In this document: piece by piece, positions 34,839 through 43,132 of the stretch
Layout: the number at the start of each line of letters is the position of its first letter
Position numbering within the stretch: position 1 is the first letter of the stretch
Assembly: GCA_905209085.1 (NCBI GenBank)
Contig: CAJLRM010000003.1
Location: 248,001-312,000 of the forward strand
DNA from: an uncultured Eubacteriales bacterium
GTDB lineage: Bacteria > Bacillota > Clostridia > Christensenellales > Borkfalkiaceae
Reading direction: 5' to 3'
DNA: 64,000 bases
The notes under the pieces: model-generated
What the model saw: only the letters and a program-made list of their open reading frames with translations
Databases searched by the model: none
Told to the model about the DNA's origin: nothing
Translations under genes and position numbers: made by a program

Positions 34839-35899
34839 CAGAGCAAAGTCTGAAATATCTGATAGACGTATTGAAGGGGGAAACGCCGGGGGAACACGCG
34901 GAATGGTACGAAACATTGGGGTTTTTGGAATGTCATAGGACGGCGGGGCTTTTCTACTGCCGCGCGAAGGAACTCGGATTGAAACTGCCGCCGAAAATAG
35001 AAAAGCTCCTCTCGGAAAGATACGAAGCGCAGGTGCGCCGCAATCGGTTTATGCGCAAATGGATAGAGGACATTTCCGAGGAATTGCAGGGAGAGGACGT
35101 GGAACACATTTTCTTAAAGGGAAGCGTGCTTTCAAACGCGATGGGGGGAGCGAAAAAATCTTTCTATCGGGAAGGGGAACGCGTTTCAAACGACATCGAC
35201 GTGCTCGTCCGCACGGAGGACGTCGGAAAAGTGGGAAAGGTACTCAAAGAAATGGGGTTTGTGCAGGGAGAATACGACAGGGAAAAAAGGAAGATTCTTC
35301 CCTTTTCGAGATTGGAAATCGTCAATCGCCGCCTCAACCGCGGAGAAACCGCCCCGTTCCTGCGCGCGACGGAAAACGCGGAGCTCCCCTGTATCGAAGT
35401 GGACGTGAATTTTTCCTTGGGATATGCGCCGGGAGAAGGGCAGGCGCTTCAAGAGGAGATGCTCGAAAGCAGAAAAAAATACAAGGGATACATCTCTCTC
35501 TTTGCGCCCGACGAAGAATTGTTTTTTCTTCACCTTCTTCTCCACCAATATAAGGAGAGCGAATTGATGTTCATGGTGGAAAGGAGCAAAGAACTCGATC
35601 TTTATAAATTGGCGGACATCTATTACCTTTGGCGGGAAGGGAGTTTAGACGAAGCGCGAATCAAGAAGCTGGCGCGCGCATACGGCATAGAAAAAAAAGC
35701 GGGCGCGGTGCTGCGGCAGGCGGGGACGGTTTTCGACGACGAGGCATTGCTTTGCGCGGCGGAGGAATACGGCTTCGAAGAGCCTCGCGTCCTCGATTTT
35801 GCCGCGGGGAAAAAGTATCGCTGGACAACGGGAGAGAGAAAACGCATAGCCGTTTTCGACGCCGGAGAATATTTGAGGGAAACGGAAGATGATCGGTAA
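34835..35899 (+). CDS. nucleotidyltransferase-fold protein (PF14907-like)
   Basis: A 354-residue protein whose ATG overlaps the previous stop (ATGA). The motif FLKGSVLSNA (residues about 90-99) followed by 'RVSNDIDVLVR' (about 116-126) matches the LKG...R.S.DID core of the uncharacterised nucleotidyltransferase family found near antibiotic and RiPP clusters. The two Asp of DID would bind metal. The C-terminal half is helical. It could adenylylate or otherwise activate a small molecule or protein in this pathway. The exact reaction is unknown. Confidence 0.72.
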   Translation: MTEQSLKYLIDVLKGETPGEHAEWYETLGFLECHRTAGLFYCRAKELGLKLPPKIEKLLSERYEAQVRRNRFMRKWIEDISEELQGEDVEHIFLKGSVLSNAMGGAKKSFYREGERVSNDIDVLVRTEDVGKVGKVLKEMGFVQGEYDREKRKILPFSRLEIVNRRLNRGETAPFLRATENAELPCIEVDVNFSLGYAPGEGQALQEEMLESRKKYKGYISLFAPDEELFFLHLLLHQYKESELMFMVERSKELDLYKLADIYYLWREGSLDEARIKKLARAYGIEKKAGAVLRQAGTVFDDEALLCAAEEYGFEEPRVLDFAAGKKYRWTTGERKRIAVFDAGEYLRETEDDR

Positions 35900-36704
35900 A
35901 AAGGAGTTGTCGGAGGCGCTTGCGCTCTCCTGCGTGGAAAAATATTTTCTTGCCTGGCTGAAAAGTGAGTATGACGTCAGTAGCTTATACGGGTATTCGT
36001 TTGTGGAGATCAAACGCGTATTGGAGGACTTTGCCAAAGGGGCGAGGTACGAGGACTATCGCAGCGTGCCGCGGGTGCAGGACACCGCGGAAGACTTCGG
36101 GATCACCGGGCACAGCTACTTCCCCGCGCCTCAGGGCGCCCCCTGTTCCCCGGAAACGGCGCTGCAATTTATCAGGCAGCAGGGCAGCGCCGACTTATGC
36201 CTGATACGGGTCAACGCGGCGTACTCCGCCCGCTTTAAGAGAAGCGCGTGGAGGTCGGATCACTATATCTGCGTGGACGCGCAGCTGAATTGGGCGAACG
36301 AATATCCGTTGAGCGAAGGAAGGTTTACGGAGGCGGAGTTCGCGCAGTCCTTCGGCGGGGCAATTTGTCTGTATAAATTAAAGGATACGCGGAAAAGAAG
36401 CGGAAGCGACTGCGAAAAGAGGATCAAAGAACAGGATTTTTTCGATATCCGTCCGGGCATCGGCATAAAAAAGTTTGAGGATGCGGTGGGTATCCTTCGG
36501 GTGACGCGCAGGCGCATGGCGGAATATTTCCGCACAGAAGGTAAGCTCTGCGAGCTTTGGCGGGAGGAATGCGGGCTTTTGGACAAGCTGTATTTCGACG
36601 TGCGGATGCAGGAACTCAGGCAGGGCGGCAACGAAAGCGAGTTGTATCGAAAGATAAACGAGGTCATTCTATCGGAACGGAAAATTGCGGAGGAGATGAA
36701 ATGA
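35889..36704 (+). CDS. divergent Cys-His protein, possible second acyltransferase
   Basis: A 271-residue protein overlapping its upstream neighbour by 11 bp. The N-terminal region shows a Cys in a helix start (ALSCVEKYFLAWL, Cys15), then 'FGITGHSYF', and a His-containing strand 'SDHYICVDAQ' (His125) followed by NWANEYPL. This order (Cys, His, Asn/Asp) parallels the papain-like BtrH-N fold, but identity is too low to be sure. The C-terminal 100 residues are helical and charged. Placed directly before a carrier protein gene, it may be an acyltransferase or thioesterase that acts on that carrier. Confidence 0.5.
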   Translation: MIGKKELSEALALSCVEKYFLAWLKSEYDVSSLYGYSFVEIKRVLEDFAKGARYEDYRSVPRVQDTAEDFGITGHSYFPAPQGAPCSPETALQFIRQQGSADLCLIRVNAAYSARFKRSAWRSDHYICVDAQLNWANEYPLSEGRFTEAEFAQSFGGAICLYKLKDTRKRSGSDCEKRIKEQDFFDIRPGIGIKKFEDAVGILRVTRRRMAEYFRTEGKLCELWREECGLLDKLYFDVRMQELRQGGNESELYRKINEVILSERKIAEEMK

Positions 36705-36934
36705 AAAGAGAGGAAATCGCGAAAAAGATCTCGGAGATAGGGGAAAGCGCCTTGGGCGTGGACATAAGCGGGAAAGAGGACTTGAAGGAACAAGGCGTGG
36801 ACAGCCTGGGATTGGTGGCGTTGATCGTGGCGATTGAGGACGCGTTTTCCATCGCGTTCGCGGACGAAGACTTGCAGCCGGATAATTTGGACACCTTGGA
36901 AGCGTTGACGGAATTGACGGGGAAATATATATGA
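36701..36934 (+). CDS. acyl carrier protein 1
   Basis: A 77-residue carrier protein with the phosphopantetheine attachment motif GVDSLGLV (Ser35) and the acidic four-helix pattern of the family. GCGGAGGAG precedes the ATG, which overlaps the previous stop as ATGA. It is followed by an AMP-forming ligase that overlaps its stop, so it is the likely substrate of that ligase. This mirrors the BtrI carrier in butirosin assembly. Confidence 0.92.
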   Translation: MKREEIAKKISEIGESALGVDISGKEDLKEQGVDSLGLVALIVAIEDAFSIAFADEDLQPDNLDTLEALTELTGKYI

Positions 36935-38187
36935 AATTATGGGATTACGTAAAGGAAAAGATGAGCGCGTATAAGGGGCGCGTGGCGTTTGCGGATACGG
37001 GGATAACGTACGGGGACTTACTGTGTTTAGAGGAGAGAAGGGGAAAAAAGGGACGGCTTAAAATCTGCGCGGGCAGGACGAGGGAGGAACAGGCTCTGGA
37101 AATTCTGAGATGTATGGCAAAGGGAAACGTCGCCGTCCCCGTTTCCCTCGATTATGGAATCCGGCAATACAATTATATTTGTAAAGCGGTGAAAGAAGAT
37201 AGACAGGGCTACGACGACCTGGCGTTTTTGATGTTTACGAGCGGCACCACGGGCACGCCCAAAGGGGTCATGCTCACCCATGAAAATATTATTGCCAATT
37301 TAGAATATATCTCCGCTTATTTCGACATGACGGGAGTGAAGAATATCTGTATCGCGCGCCCTTTGGTGCATATCGCGGTGCTGACGGGAGAGTTGTTATA
37401 CGCGCTCTGTAAAGGACTGTGCATTCATTTTTATGAAGAACCTTTTTTGCCGAACAGATTAATGGCGTTTCTTGCGGAGCGGAAAATCGACGTGTTTTGC
37501 GCCACGCCGACTCTGTACGCTTCCCTGGCGCGCTGTCGGGGTAGGGCTATGCCGGAGATAAAGGTTTCCGCAATCAGCGGGGAACGGCTCACCGAAGCGG
37601 CCGCGCGGCTCCTTGCGCAAAAGTTTCCCGACACGAAATTTTATAACGTCTACGGTTTGACGGAGCACAGCCCGAGGGTGAGCGCTTTGCTTCCGCAGGA
37701 TTTTATCAGAAAAGCGGGAAGCGTGGGCAAGCCCATAGGGAACGTGAAAATGAGGATCCGGGACGGGGAACTTTTGGTGAAATCGCCGTGCGTCATGAAG
37801 GGGTACTACCGGGGAGTAAAGGCGAGGATTCGTTACGGCTGGCTGTATACGGGCGACGCCGCGCACACGGACGAGGAAGGGTACTATTACGTGGACGGAA
37901 GAAAGGACGACATGATTATCCGCGCGGGCGTGAATATTTTTCCGCAGGAAATAGAATGCGTATTGAAGGAGTTTCCGGGCGTGGAAGAATGCCTTGTATA
38001 CGGCAGGGAAGACGAGAGATACGGACAAAAGCTCTGCGCCAAAATCAAGGGCAGCGTGCCGCTCTCGGAACTTAGAAAATTCGCGGCGAAAAATCTGCCG
38101 CCGCATTTGATTCCAAACGAATATCAATTGAATGCACAATTGGAATATACTCCGAGCGGGAAATTAAAACGAGGTGGGCAGGTATGA
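36931..38187 (+). CDS. compact AMP-forming acyl-CoA/ACP ligase
   Basis: A 418-residue ANL-superfamily enzyme, about 80-100 residues shorter than usual because the N-terminal subdomain is reduced. Core motifs are intact: LMFTSGTTGTPKGVMLTHEN (about residues 100-119), YNVYGLTE (A5), LYTGDAA (A7), GRKDDMIIRAG (A8) and the C-terminal catalytic Lys in TPSGKLKR. It adenylates a carboxylic acid and loads it as a thioester, most likely on the flanking carrier proteins, whose genes overlap its ends by ATGA. Acid specificity cannot be read confidently. Confidence 0.9.
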   Translation: MKLWDYVKEKMSAYKGRVAFADTGITYGDLLCLEERRGKKGRLKICAGRTREEQALEILRCMAKGNVAVPVSLDYGIRQYNYICKAVKEDRQGYDDLAFLMFTSGTTGTPKGVMLTHENIIANLEYISAYFDMTGVKNICIARPLVHIAVLTGELLYALCKGLCIHFYEEPFLPNRLMAFLAERKIDVFCATPTLYASLARCRGRAMPEIKVSAISGERLTEAAARLLAQKFPDTKFYNVYGLTEHSPRVSALLPQDFIRKAGSVGKPIGNVKMRIRDGELLVKSPCVMKGYYRGVKARIRYGWLYTGDAAHTDEEGYYYVDGRKDDMIIRAGVNIFPQEIECVLKEFPGVEECLVYGREDERYGQKLCAKIKGSVPLSELRKFAAKNLPPHLIPNEYQLNAQLEYTPSGKLKRGGQV

Positions 38188-38438
38188 GCTTACGAAAAGA
38201 AGCGCTCGAATTGATCGGGGAAGTGTGCGCCGGAGAAGAAGAGAATCTGAACGAGGAAAGCCTGTTTGCGCTGTTGAGCATAGATAGCTTGTCCTTTGTG
38301 GAATTGGTCGTAAAAGCGGAAGATAAATTCGGGATTCAATTTGAAGATGAGGAACTGACGGTCTATGCGTGGGAACGCGTGCGGGATTTTATCGACGCCG
38401 TGGAGAAAAAGAGCATTTCGGCGGGCGAAAATGTATAA
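38184..38438 (+). CDS. acyl carrier protein 2
   Basis: An 84-residue carrier protein with attachment motif SIDSLSFVEL (Ser35) and acidic helices. Its ATG overlaps the ligase stop. It differs clearly from carrier 1, so the two may carry different acyl groups or work at successive steps. It is the last gene of the clear acyl-transfer operon; the RHS chimera starts 22 bp later. Confidence 0.92.
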   Translation: MSLRKEALELIGEVCAGEEENLNEESLFALLSIDSLSFVELVVKAEDKFGIQFEDEELTVYAWERVRDFIDAVEKKSISAGENV

Positions 38439-38459
38439 AAAGAGAATGGAGGAGATAAA

Positions 38460-39554
38460 ATGGATACCATCAAATTAAACAATCCGGCGGAAGGAGTCTT
38501 TTCCGAAACGACCTCGCAGGAGCGCGTTTACGCGGCGAAAGAAAATATAGGGGAAAATGGGGGAGCGGGGAGCAATCCCGCGATTTTGAAAGAGGAGGAA
38601 AAGGCTTGCTTTGCAAAAGTCAAGTCCGCGCGTATATATGAGTATTCCTACGACGAAATGGGGAACATTTCGAAAATATACGAGAACGGAAATCTGTCGG
38701 TAAGATATACATACGACAAACGGAATCGTCTGATGAGAGAGGATAATAAGGAACTTAATAAAACATATTTGCTTGGGTACGACAATAGCGGAAATATTCT
38801 CACGCGCCGAGAGATAGGCTTTACAGTAAAGAATAAGGAAGAAATAGAAGAGATAGAATCCGTATCGAAAGAATATGTGTATGAAGGGGACAGGTTGCTG
38901 TCGTACGGAAATGAGAAATGCGAGTATGACGCTCTTGGGAATCCTGCGAAATATCGGGATAAGGAATACGGATGGCAGAAAGGAAGGCAGTTGGTGTGGG
39001 CGAACGGGAACACGTTTGCCTACGACGGAGAAGGAAGACGAATCCGGAAGAATACGATCGTCTATACGTACGGAAGCGACGGGAAACTGTGGAAGCAAAG
39101 CAACGGACTGGAATTCCTCTATGACACAACGGGAGTGGCGGGCATAAAATACAATAACGAGGATTATCTGCTAAGGAAAGATATTTTGGGAAATATCACC
39201 GGAATCCTTGACAGGGAAGGAAAGAGTATTGTAAAATATAAATACGACGGATGGGGAAATCATGCAGTATTGGACGAGGACGGAAATCAGCTGACGCTGG
39301 ACAAGTGTACTCAATTCAATAAGGTCGGGATTCTCAATCCGTTCCGTTATCGCGGATATTATTACGATACGGAAACGGGCTTATATTTCTTAAAAACGAG
39401 ATACTATGACCCCGAAACAGGCAGATTTATCACAATAGCCGATGTTTCGTATCTTGCGCCCGATGCGATAAACGGCTTGAATTTGTACGCTTACTGCGGG
39501 AACAATCCCGTGAGGAATGTCGATCCGAACGGAACAAATCTTTTTGGCGGGTAA
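38460..39554 (+). CDS. chimeric protein: short operon-type N-terminus fused to RHS core
   Basis: A 364-residue frame behind a good ggaggag site. Residues from about 58 onward are YD-repeat RHS sequence (YSYDEMGNISKIYENG, YTYDKRNRL, YDGWGNHAVL) ending in the RHS-associated core (FRYRGYYYDTETGLYFLKTR, YYDPETGRFI ... GLNLYAYCGNNPV). The first 57 residues are unrelated, hydrophilic and Glu-rich, and have the base composition of the upstream operon; the RHS part is more AT-rich. I infer a recombinational fusion of a short operon gene to an orphan RHS 3' fragment. The core ends shortly after the conserved NPV..VDP motif, so no toxin domain remains. Confidence 0.75.
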   Translation: MDTIKLNNPAEGVFSETTSQERVYAAKENIGENGGAGSNPAILKEEEKACFAKVKSARIYEYSYDEMGNISKIYENGNLSVRYTYDKRNRLMREDNKELNKTYLLGYDNSGNILTRREIGFTVKNKEEIEEIESVSKEYVYEGDRLLSYGNEKCEYDALGNPAKYRDKEYGWQKGRQLVWANGNTFAYDGEGRRIRKNTIVYTYGSDGKLWKQSNGLEFLYDTTGVAGIKYNNEDYLLRKDILGNITGILDREGKSIVKYKYDGWGNHAVLDEDGNQLTLDKCTQFNKVGILNPFRYRGYYYDTETGLYFLKTRYYDPETGRFITIADVSYLAPDAINGLNLYAYCGNNPVRNVDPNGTNLFGG

Positions 39555-39737
39555 AAAGGCTTCGTGTCCTTGTCTTTTTCGGGGGGGGGTAACCCTTCAA
39601 AATACGCCTTAGGAGAAAACGAAACACGAACGGGGAAACAGCGTGTAACGGAAAATATTAGGACTGATTGGTTTTTTGAAGGGGATATTACGATAATGCC
39701 CCGGGGAAAATCTCTGCGGACAGATCGGAGAAGGGGA

Positions 39738-40226
39738 ATGAAAAAGAAATATAAATATTTTTTAATCGGCGTACTGAGTACGATGTTTCTTTTTGTAGGG
39801 TGTAATCCGTTTGCGATAAAGCCGTGGGAACGGAAAAAATTGTATGAGTATTATAGCGATAATGCCAATTATATAAGGGTAAAGGGAAAAATTACTTATA
39901 ATAACGCTGCCTATGAAAAGAGATATTTATCTATTGAAATCGACGAAGAACAATATAGGAAGGAGTATGGGGAATTTTTACCGGATAATTATTGGCATAA
40001 TAATAGTTTTGAAATAGAGAGGGAAAATGAAAATATTTTACTGAAAAATGGATTTTATGACCATCTGAATGCAGATACGGAGGCGGAATTTATTACGTCT
40101 TTCTACATTTGGTGGGATGGCTGGGATTTTCCGATCGTCGGCGTCAAAATAGGAGAAACGACATATTTAGATTATGAAACGGGAAAAACAAATTTGCTTT
40201 ATTGCATTAAGAATGAATGGAAATAA
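39738..40226 (+). CDS. lipoprotein downstream of RHS, possible immunity-type protein
   Basis: A 162-residue lipoprotein from ATG 39,738 behind aagggg. The lipobox ends at Cys22 (LFVGC). The remainder is a mixed alpha/beta region rich in Tyr, Glu and Asn with no motif that I recognise. The coding region is strongly AT-rich. Its place immediately after an RHS core is the usual place for an immunity protein or an orphan survivor of one. The upstream 180 bp contain remnants without a clear reading frame and a run of nine G (39,581-39,589). Confidence 0.6.
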   Translation: MKKKYKYFLIGVLSTMFLFVGCNPFAIKPWERKKLYEYYSDNANYIRVKGKITYNNAAYEKRYLSIEIDEEQYRKEYGEFLPDNYWHNNSFEIERENENILLKNGFYDHLNADTEAEFITSFYIWWDGWDFPIVGVKIGETTYLDYETGKTNLLYCIKNEWK

Positions 40227-40352
40227 GGATATTTCTGTTCTGATTTGTGGCGGTGAGCGTTTTTATCTATTCCATATGTAACTTTTTTTCCGACTTTCCA
40301 AAATAAAGCGACATTTATTAATTCTTTTATGTATTGCGTTTATAAGAATAAA

Positions 40353-40402
40353 CCATACGTCCGCCTCGAAGAAAAGTGTTGAGGCGGACGTATTTTCATT
40401 TT
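40353..40402. terminator. long perfect hairpin between RHS region and recombinase
   Basis: ATACGTCCGCCTC (40355-40367) is perfectly complementary to GAGGCGGACGTAT (40381-40393), with TTTTCATTTT after it. It can terminate the plus-strand genes. It lies close to the left limit of the mobile element. Confidence 0.85.
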
Positions 40403-40450
40403 ATTCGATTAATGGAATAGCAAATTAAAGCAACAGATTTAAAAAGGCGT

Positions 40451-42202
40451 TTAAAAAGCGGTATGGAGAGATAAACAAAAAAACATCATGGAACTCGGAC
40501 TTCTACGATTGGAAATTCCATAGTGTATGGACAGGAAATGAAAAATCCTTTTCGTCTTGCGGGCGGCGAAAAAATATTTTTTGAGGAAGCCGAAAAGAGG
40601 AGAAAAAAGGGCGGGGTTCAACTCCCGTTCCGCCCGTATGTCGAACAATATGAAAAGGATTTTTTTGGCGAAAAATACCCGAAATAGCCCAAAAAAGCGA
40701 AAAAACACGCAAAAAAGGAGCGTTTGCCTACGCTCCTTTTTCGTATATCCGAATGGTGACCCCTTTGAAGTTAAAGACGAACTATTTACTTGTTCAAACG
40801 TAACGGTTTTGCTTTGCCCTTTATAATTGAAGGTGATAAGAAAGCGATCGTCGTAAAGGAAAATGCTGTTTACGAAACCGTCAATCAGTTGCTGTTTTCC
40901 TTCTTGCGATGATAAATCGAGTTTTCGATAACTATACAAGGCAAATTGAATCTGTTCTTTCGTTAGTACGGGGTGATTGATTTGCGTTTGAAATAATTCT
41001 ACTTCGAGATTGCTTTTTTGTTCTTCCAAATCGTCGAGCAATTTTTTCGTTGTCGAAGAAAATACGCCCTGAGCGATTGCTTCGGCAAGGTTGTTTAATT
41101 TCTTTTCGATTTCCGACAGTTGATTTTTTACTACGGTCACGGCGGCGCTTTCTTCCGTCTGCATTTCATATATGCGGTCGGAAAGTTCTTCGATAACCTC
41201 ATCGTTGGAAATCAGGGAAAGTATTTCTTCGATAACCAAATCTTCTATCCAATCTTTTTTTACGGCTTTTTTATCGCATTTATGCTTTTTTGCCTGATTG
41301 CACTTGTAATAACGATATTTCGACTGCGTGTGACTTGTACCGATTTCGCCGACCATCATTGCGCCGCATTTACCGCAAAATAACCGAGTAGTCAGCAGAT
41401 AATCGTCTTCGCTTCTGTGCATCGCAGGGGCTTTTTGGTTATGTTTAAGCCTTTGTTGTACGTCGTCGAATGTGTTTTTATCTATAATAGCAGGAATGGC
41501 GTCGGGAAGAAGGATATCGCCGAATTTATATTCGCCGATATATTTTCTGTTTGTAAGTATGCGAAATACCGAATTGTAATTCATATCGTAGCCGCGATTT
41601 TTTATTCCGCGGGCGTTCATCAACTTTGCAATGTCTTTTACGCGTTTTCCTTCGAGATAAAGCGAATAAATTTCTTTTACGATAGGTGCGAGAGTTTCGT
41701 CTATTTGATACTTGTCGTCGCCGTCGATATAATAACCGAACGGAGCGCGGACGCCGTTCGCTTTGGCTTTTAACGCGTTTTCTGTCATACCGCGTCTGAC
41801 TTTTACGGCAAGTTCGGCAGAGTAGTATTCGGCACAGCCCTCAAGCAGCGATTCAAGCAATATTCCTTCCGGACTTTCGGATATAGCTTCCGTTGCCGAG
41901 ATCACGCGCACGCCGTTCTTTTTTAATATTCGCTTATAATGGGCGGAATCGTAACGGTCGCGCGAAAATCTATCTAATTTCCACACGAGAACGATATCGA
42001 ACAGATTTTTATAACTGTCCTTAATCATGTGCTGAAATTCGGGACGGTGATCTGTTTTAGCAGAAAATGCACGATCTATGTAATTGCCGATGACTTGCAT
42101 ACCGTTATATTCGGCATACTGCATACACTCGCGAAGCTGACCTTCGATACTTGCTTCGTTCTGCTTGTCCGAACTAAATCGCGCATATATTACTGCTTTC
42201 AT
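40451..42202 (-). CDS. large serine recombinase
   Basis: A 583-residue site-specific recombinase. The resolvase domain has the nucleophile in VIYARFSSDKQNEASIEGQL (Ser9 or Ser10) and 'VLVWKLDRFSRD'. A recombinase domain (about 160-270, PFGYYIDGDDKYQI) and zinc ribbon (LFCGKCGAM ... YYKCNQAKKHKCDKK) follow, then a coiled coil. It catalyses integration and excision of the surrounding element. The last roughly 100 residues, after SSSLTSKGSPFGYTKKE, are Phe-rich and unlike the family, so the frame probably reads through the original end into junction DNA. The start overlaps a small gene as ATGA. Confidence 0.92.
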   Translation of the reverse strand: MKAVIYARFSSDKQNEASIEGQLRECMQYAEYNGMQVIGNYIDRAFSAKTDHRPEFQHMIKDSYKNLFDIVLVWKLDRFSRDRYDSAHYKRILKKNGVRVISATEAISESPEGILLESLLEGCAEYYSAELAVKVRRGMTENALKAKANGVRAPFGYYIDGDDKYQIDETLAPIVKEIYSLYLEGKRVKDIAKLMNARGIKNRGYDMNYNSVFRILTNRKYIGEYKFGDILLPDAIPAIIDKNTFDDVQQRLKHNQKAPAMHRSEDDYLLTTRLFCGKCGAMMVGEIGTSHTQSKYRYYKCNQAKKHKCDKKAVKKDWIEDLVIEEILSLISNDEVIEELSDRIYEMQTEESAAVTVVKNQLSEIEKKLNNLAEAIAQGVFSSTTKKLLDDLEEQKSNLEVELFQTQINHPVLTKEQIQFALYSYRKLDLSSQEGKQQLIDGFVNSIFLYDDRFLITFNYKGQSKTVTFEQVNSSSLTSKGSPFGYTKKERRQTLLFCVFFRFFGLFRVFFAKKILFILFDIRAERELNPALFSPLFGFLKKYFFAARKTKRIFHFLSIHYGISNRRSPSSMMFFCLSLHTAF

Positions 42203-42203
42203 T
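42173..42203 (-). repeat. 31-bp direct repeat, copy at the intact recombinase start
   Basis: ACTAAATCGCGCATATATTA and the following 11 bases are identical to 43,388-43,418. They encode the start codon and first residues (MKAVIYARFS) of the recombinase. The two copies flank the Thg1-like cargo. Confidence 0.9.
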
Positions 42204-42369
42204 TACAAGCCACCTCAACTTTTAATAATTTGGAATGTACAGTAGTGATAAAGTCTATTTTTTCATCAACTAATTGTACTTTATCAAAATAGTTATTATA
42301 ACCTAATATATCAAAATAAGCCAAATAATAATTTTTCAACTTATCTTCTTCAAAATTAAAGAAAAACAT
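42199..42369 (-). CDS. 56-residue truncated gene with FDILGY motif
   Basis: The frame starts at ATG 42,369 (aggggac upstream) and stops at TGA that overlaps the recombinase ATG. The peptide begins MFFFNFEEDK and contains YLAYFDILGYNNYF, a motif I recognise from the N-terminus of longer uncharacterised proteins with an [YF]xDILGF start. Here it breaks off after about 50 residues exactly at the repeat junction. I infer the 5' remnant of a larger gene cut by the insertion event. Confidence 0.5.
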   Translation of the reverse strand: MFFFNFEEDKLKNYYLAYFDILGYNNYFDKVQLVDEKIDFITTVHSKLLKVEVACK

Positions 42370-42391
42370 AATGTCCCCTGTAACTTGTAAG

Positions 42392-43132
42392 TTAAGTTTC
42401 TAAAAAGTTTTCATATTTATTCCACTTTTGCATAAAGTCACTTGCTGTATCAACATCCCACTTATTGTTTTTATAACGCCCGACATAACCGCTACAAACA
42501 TATTGAGGATAATTAAACCAATCATCACCTATAGCCTTCAATGCTTGTTTGACATTACTAAAAGTTCGACTTATGGGCGTAATTTGTTTGAAAGAACAAA
42601 TCCTATCAATGAACCCACTCATAGCAAACGCTTGACGGGAATGAAAATAGTCTTTTAATTTTTCTGTCGGAATAATTATAATTCGCGCATCAAAAGTAAA
42701 CGCTTCACAAGGCGAATGTTTTAATTTTTTAGGTATGTATTGCGAAAACATTGCAGATATGTAACCACTTAAAAGAGGTAAAACCTTTTCAATGCGATTT
42801 TGAAAATCTTTATTGTGCTCAATTTGCTCTTTATCAATGAGTAGTGAAATCTCATCTTTGAACGAGTAAGCAAACGTAACATAAGGAAAATACTTTTTAA
42901 TGTTTTCCATTGTGATTTTCATTGCTAAATGAAAATCTGGCAAAAACAATTCAGTATCGCTCTTAAATCTTGAAGTTAATCCTTTACCGTCTAGCCTCAC
43001 AATTATGCTTTCGTTTGATCCAATATGGGGGACTTGCATTGATACTTCATATTGTTCTAACTTTTCATATGTTGATTTAGCATATCCGTAAGAATAATTC
43101 GTAATAGGTATCTTATGTATTACTTCACTCAT
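42392..43132 (-). CDS. Thg1-like 3'-5' polymerase
   Basis: A 246-residue member of the tRNA-His guanylyltransferase superfamily. The palm motifs are visible as SIIVRLDGKGLTSRF (Asp48) and 'FAYSFKDEISLLI' (Asp93, Glu94), followed by 'FDARIIIIPTEKLKDYFHSRQ'. Eukaryotic Thg1 adds G-1 to tRNA-His; bacterial Thg1-like proteins repair tRNA 5' ends by templated reverse polymerisation. In this setting it may repair RNA damaged by a nuclease, or have a defence role. Its ATG overlaps the last codons of a DUF1016 remnant. Low GC and position between direct repeats indicate acquisition with the cargo. Confidence 0.82.
   Translation of the reverse strand: MSEVIHKIPITNYSYGYAKSTYEKLEQYEVSMQVPHIGSNESIIVRLDGKGLTSRFKSDTELFLPDFHLAMKITMENIKKYFPYVTFAYSFKDEISLLIDKEQIEHNKDFQNRIEKVLPLLSGYISAMFSQYIPKKLKHSPCEAFTFDARIIIIPTEKLKDYFHSRQAFAMSGFIDRICSFKQITPISRTFSNVKQALKAIGDDWFNYPQYVCSGYVGRYKNNKWDVDTASDFMQKWNKYENFLET

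Noticed and set aside
30425..38438. A prophage explanation for the acyl-transfer region
   Set aside because: A phage-regulator-like ORF, a holin-like membrane protein and a beta-helix are present, but there are no capsid, portal, terminase or integrase genes, and the remaining genes form a coherent carrier-protein pathway.
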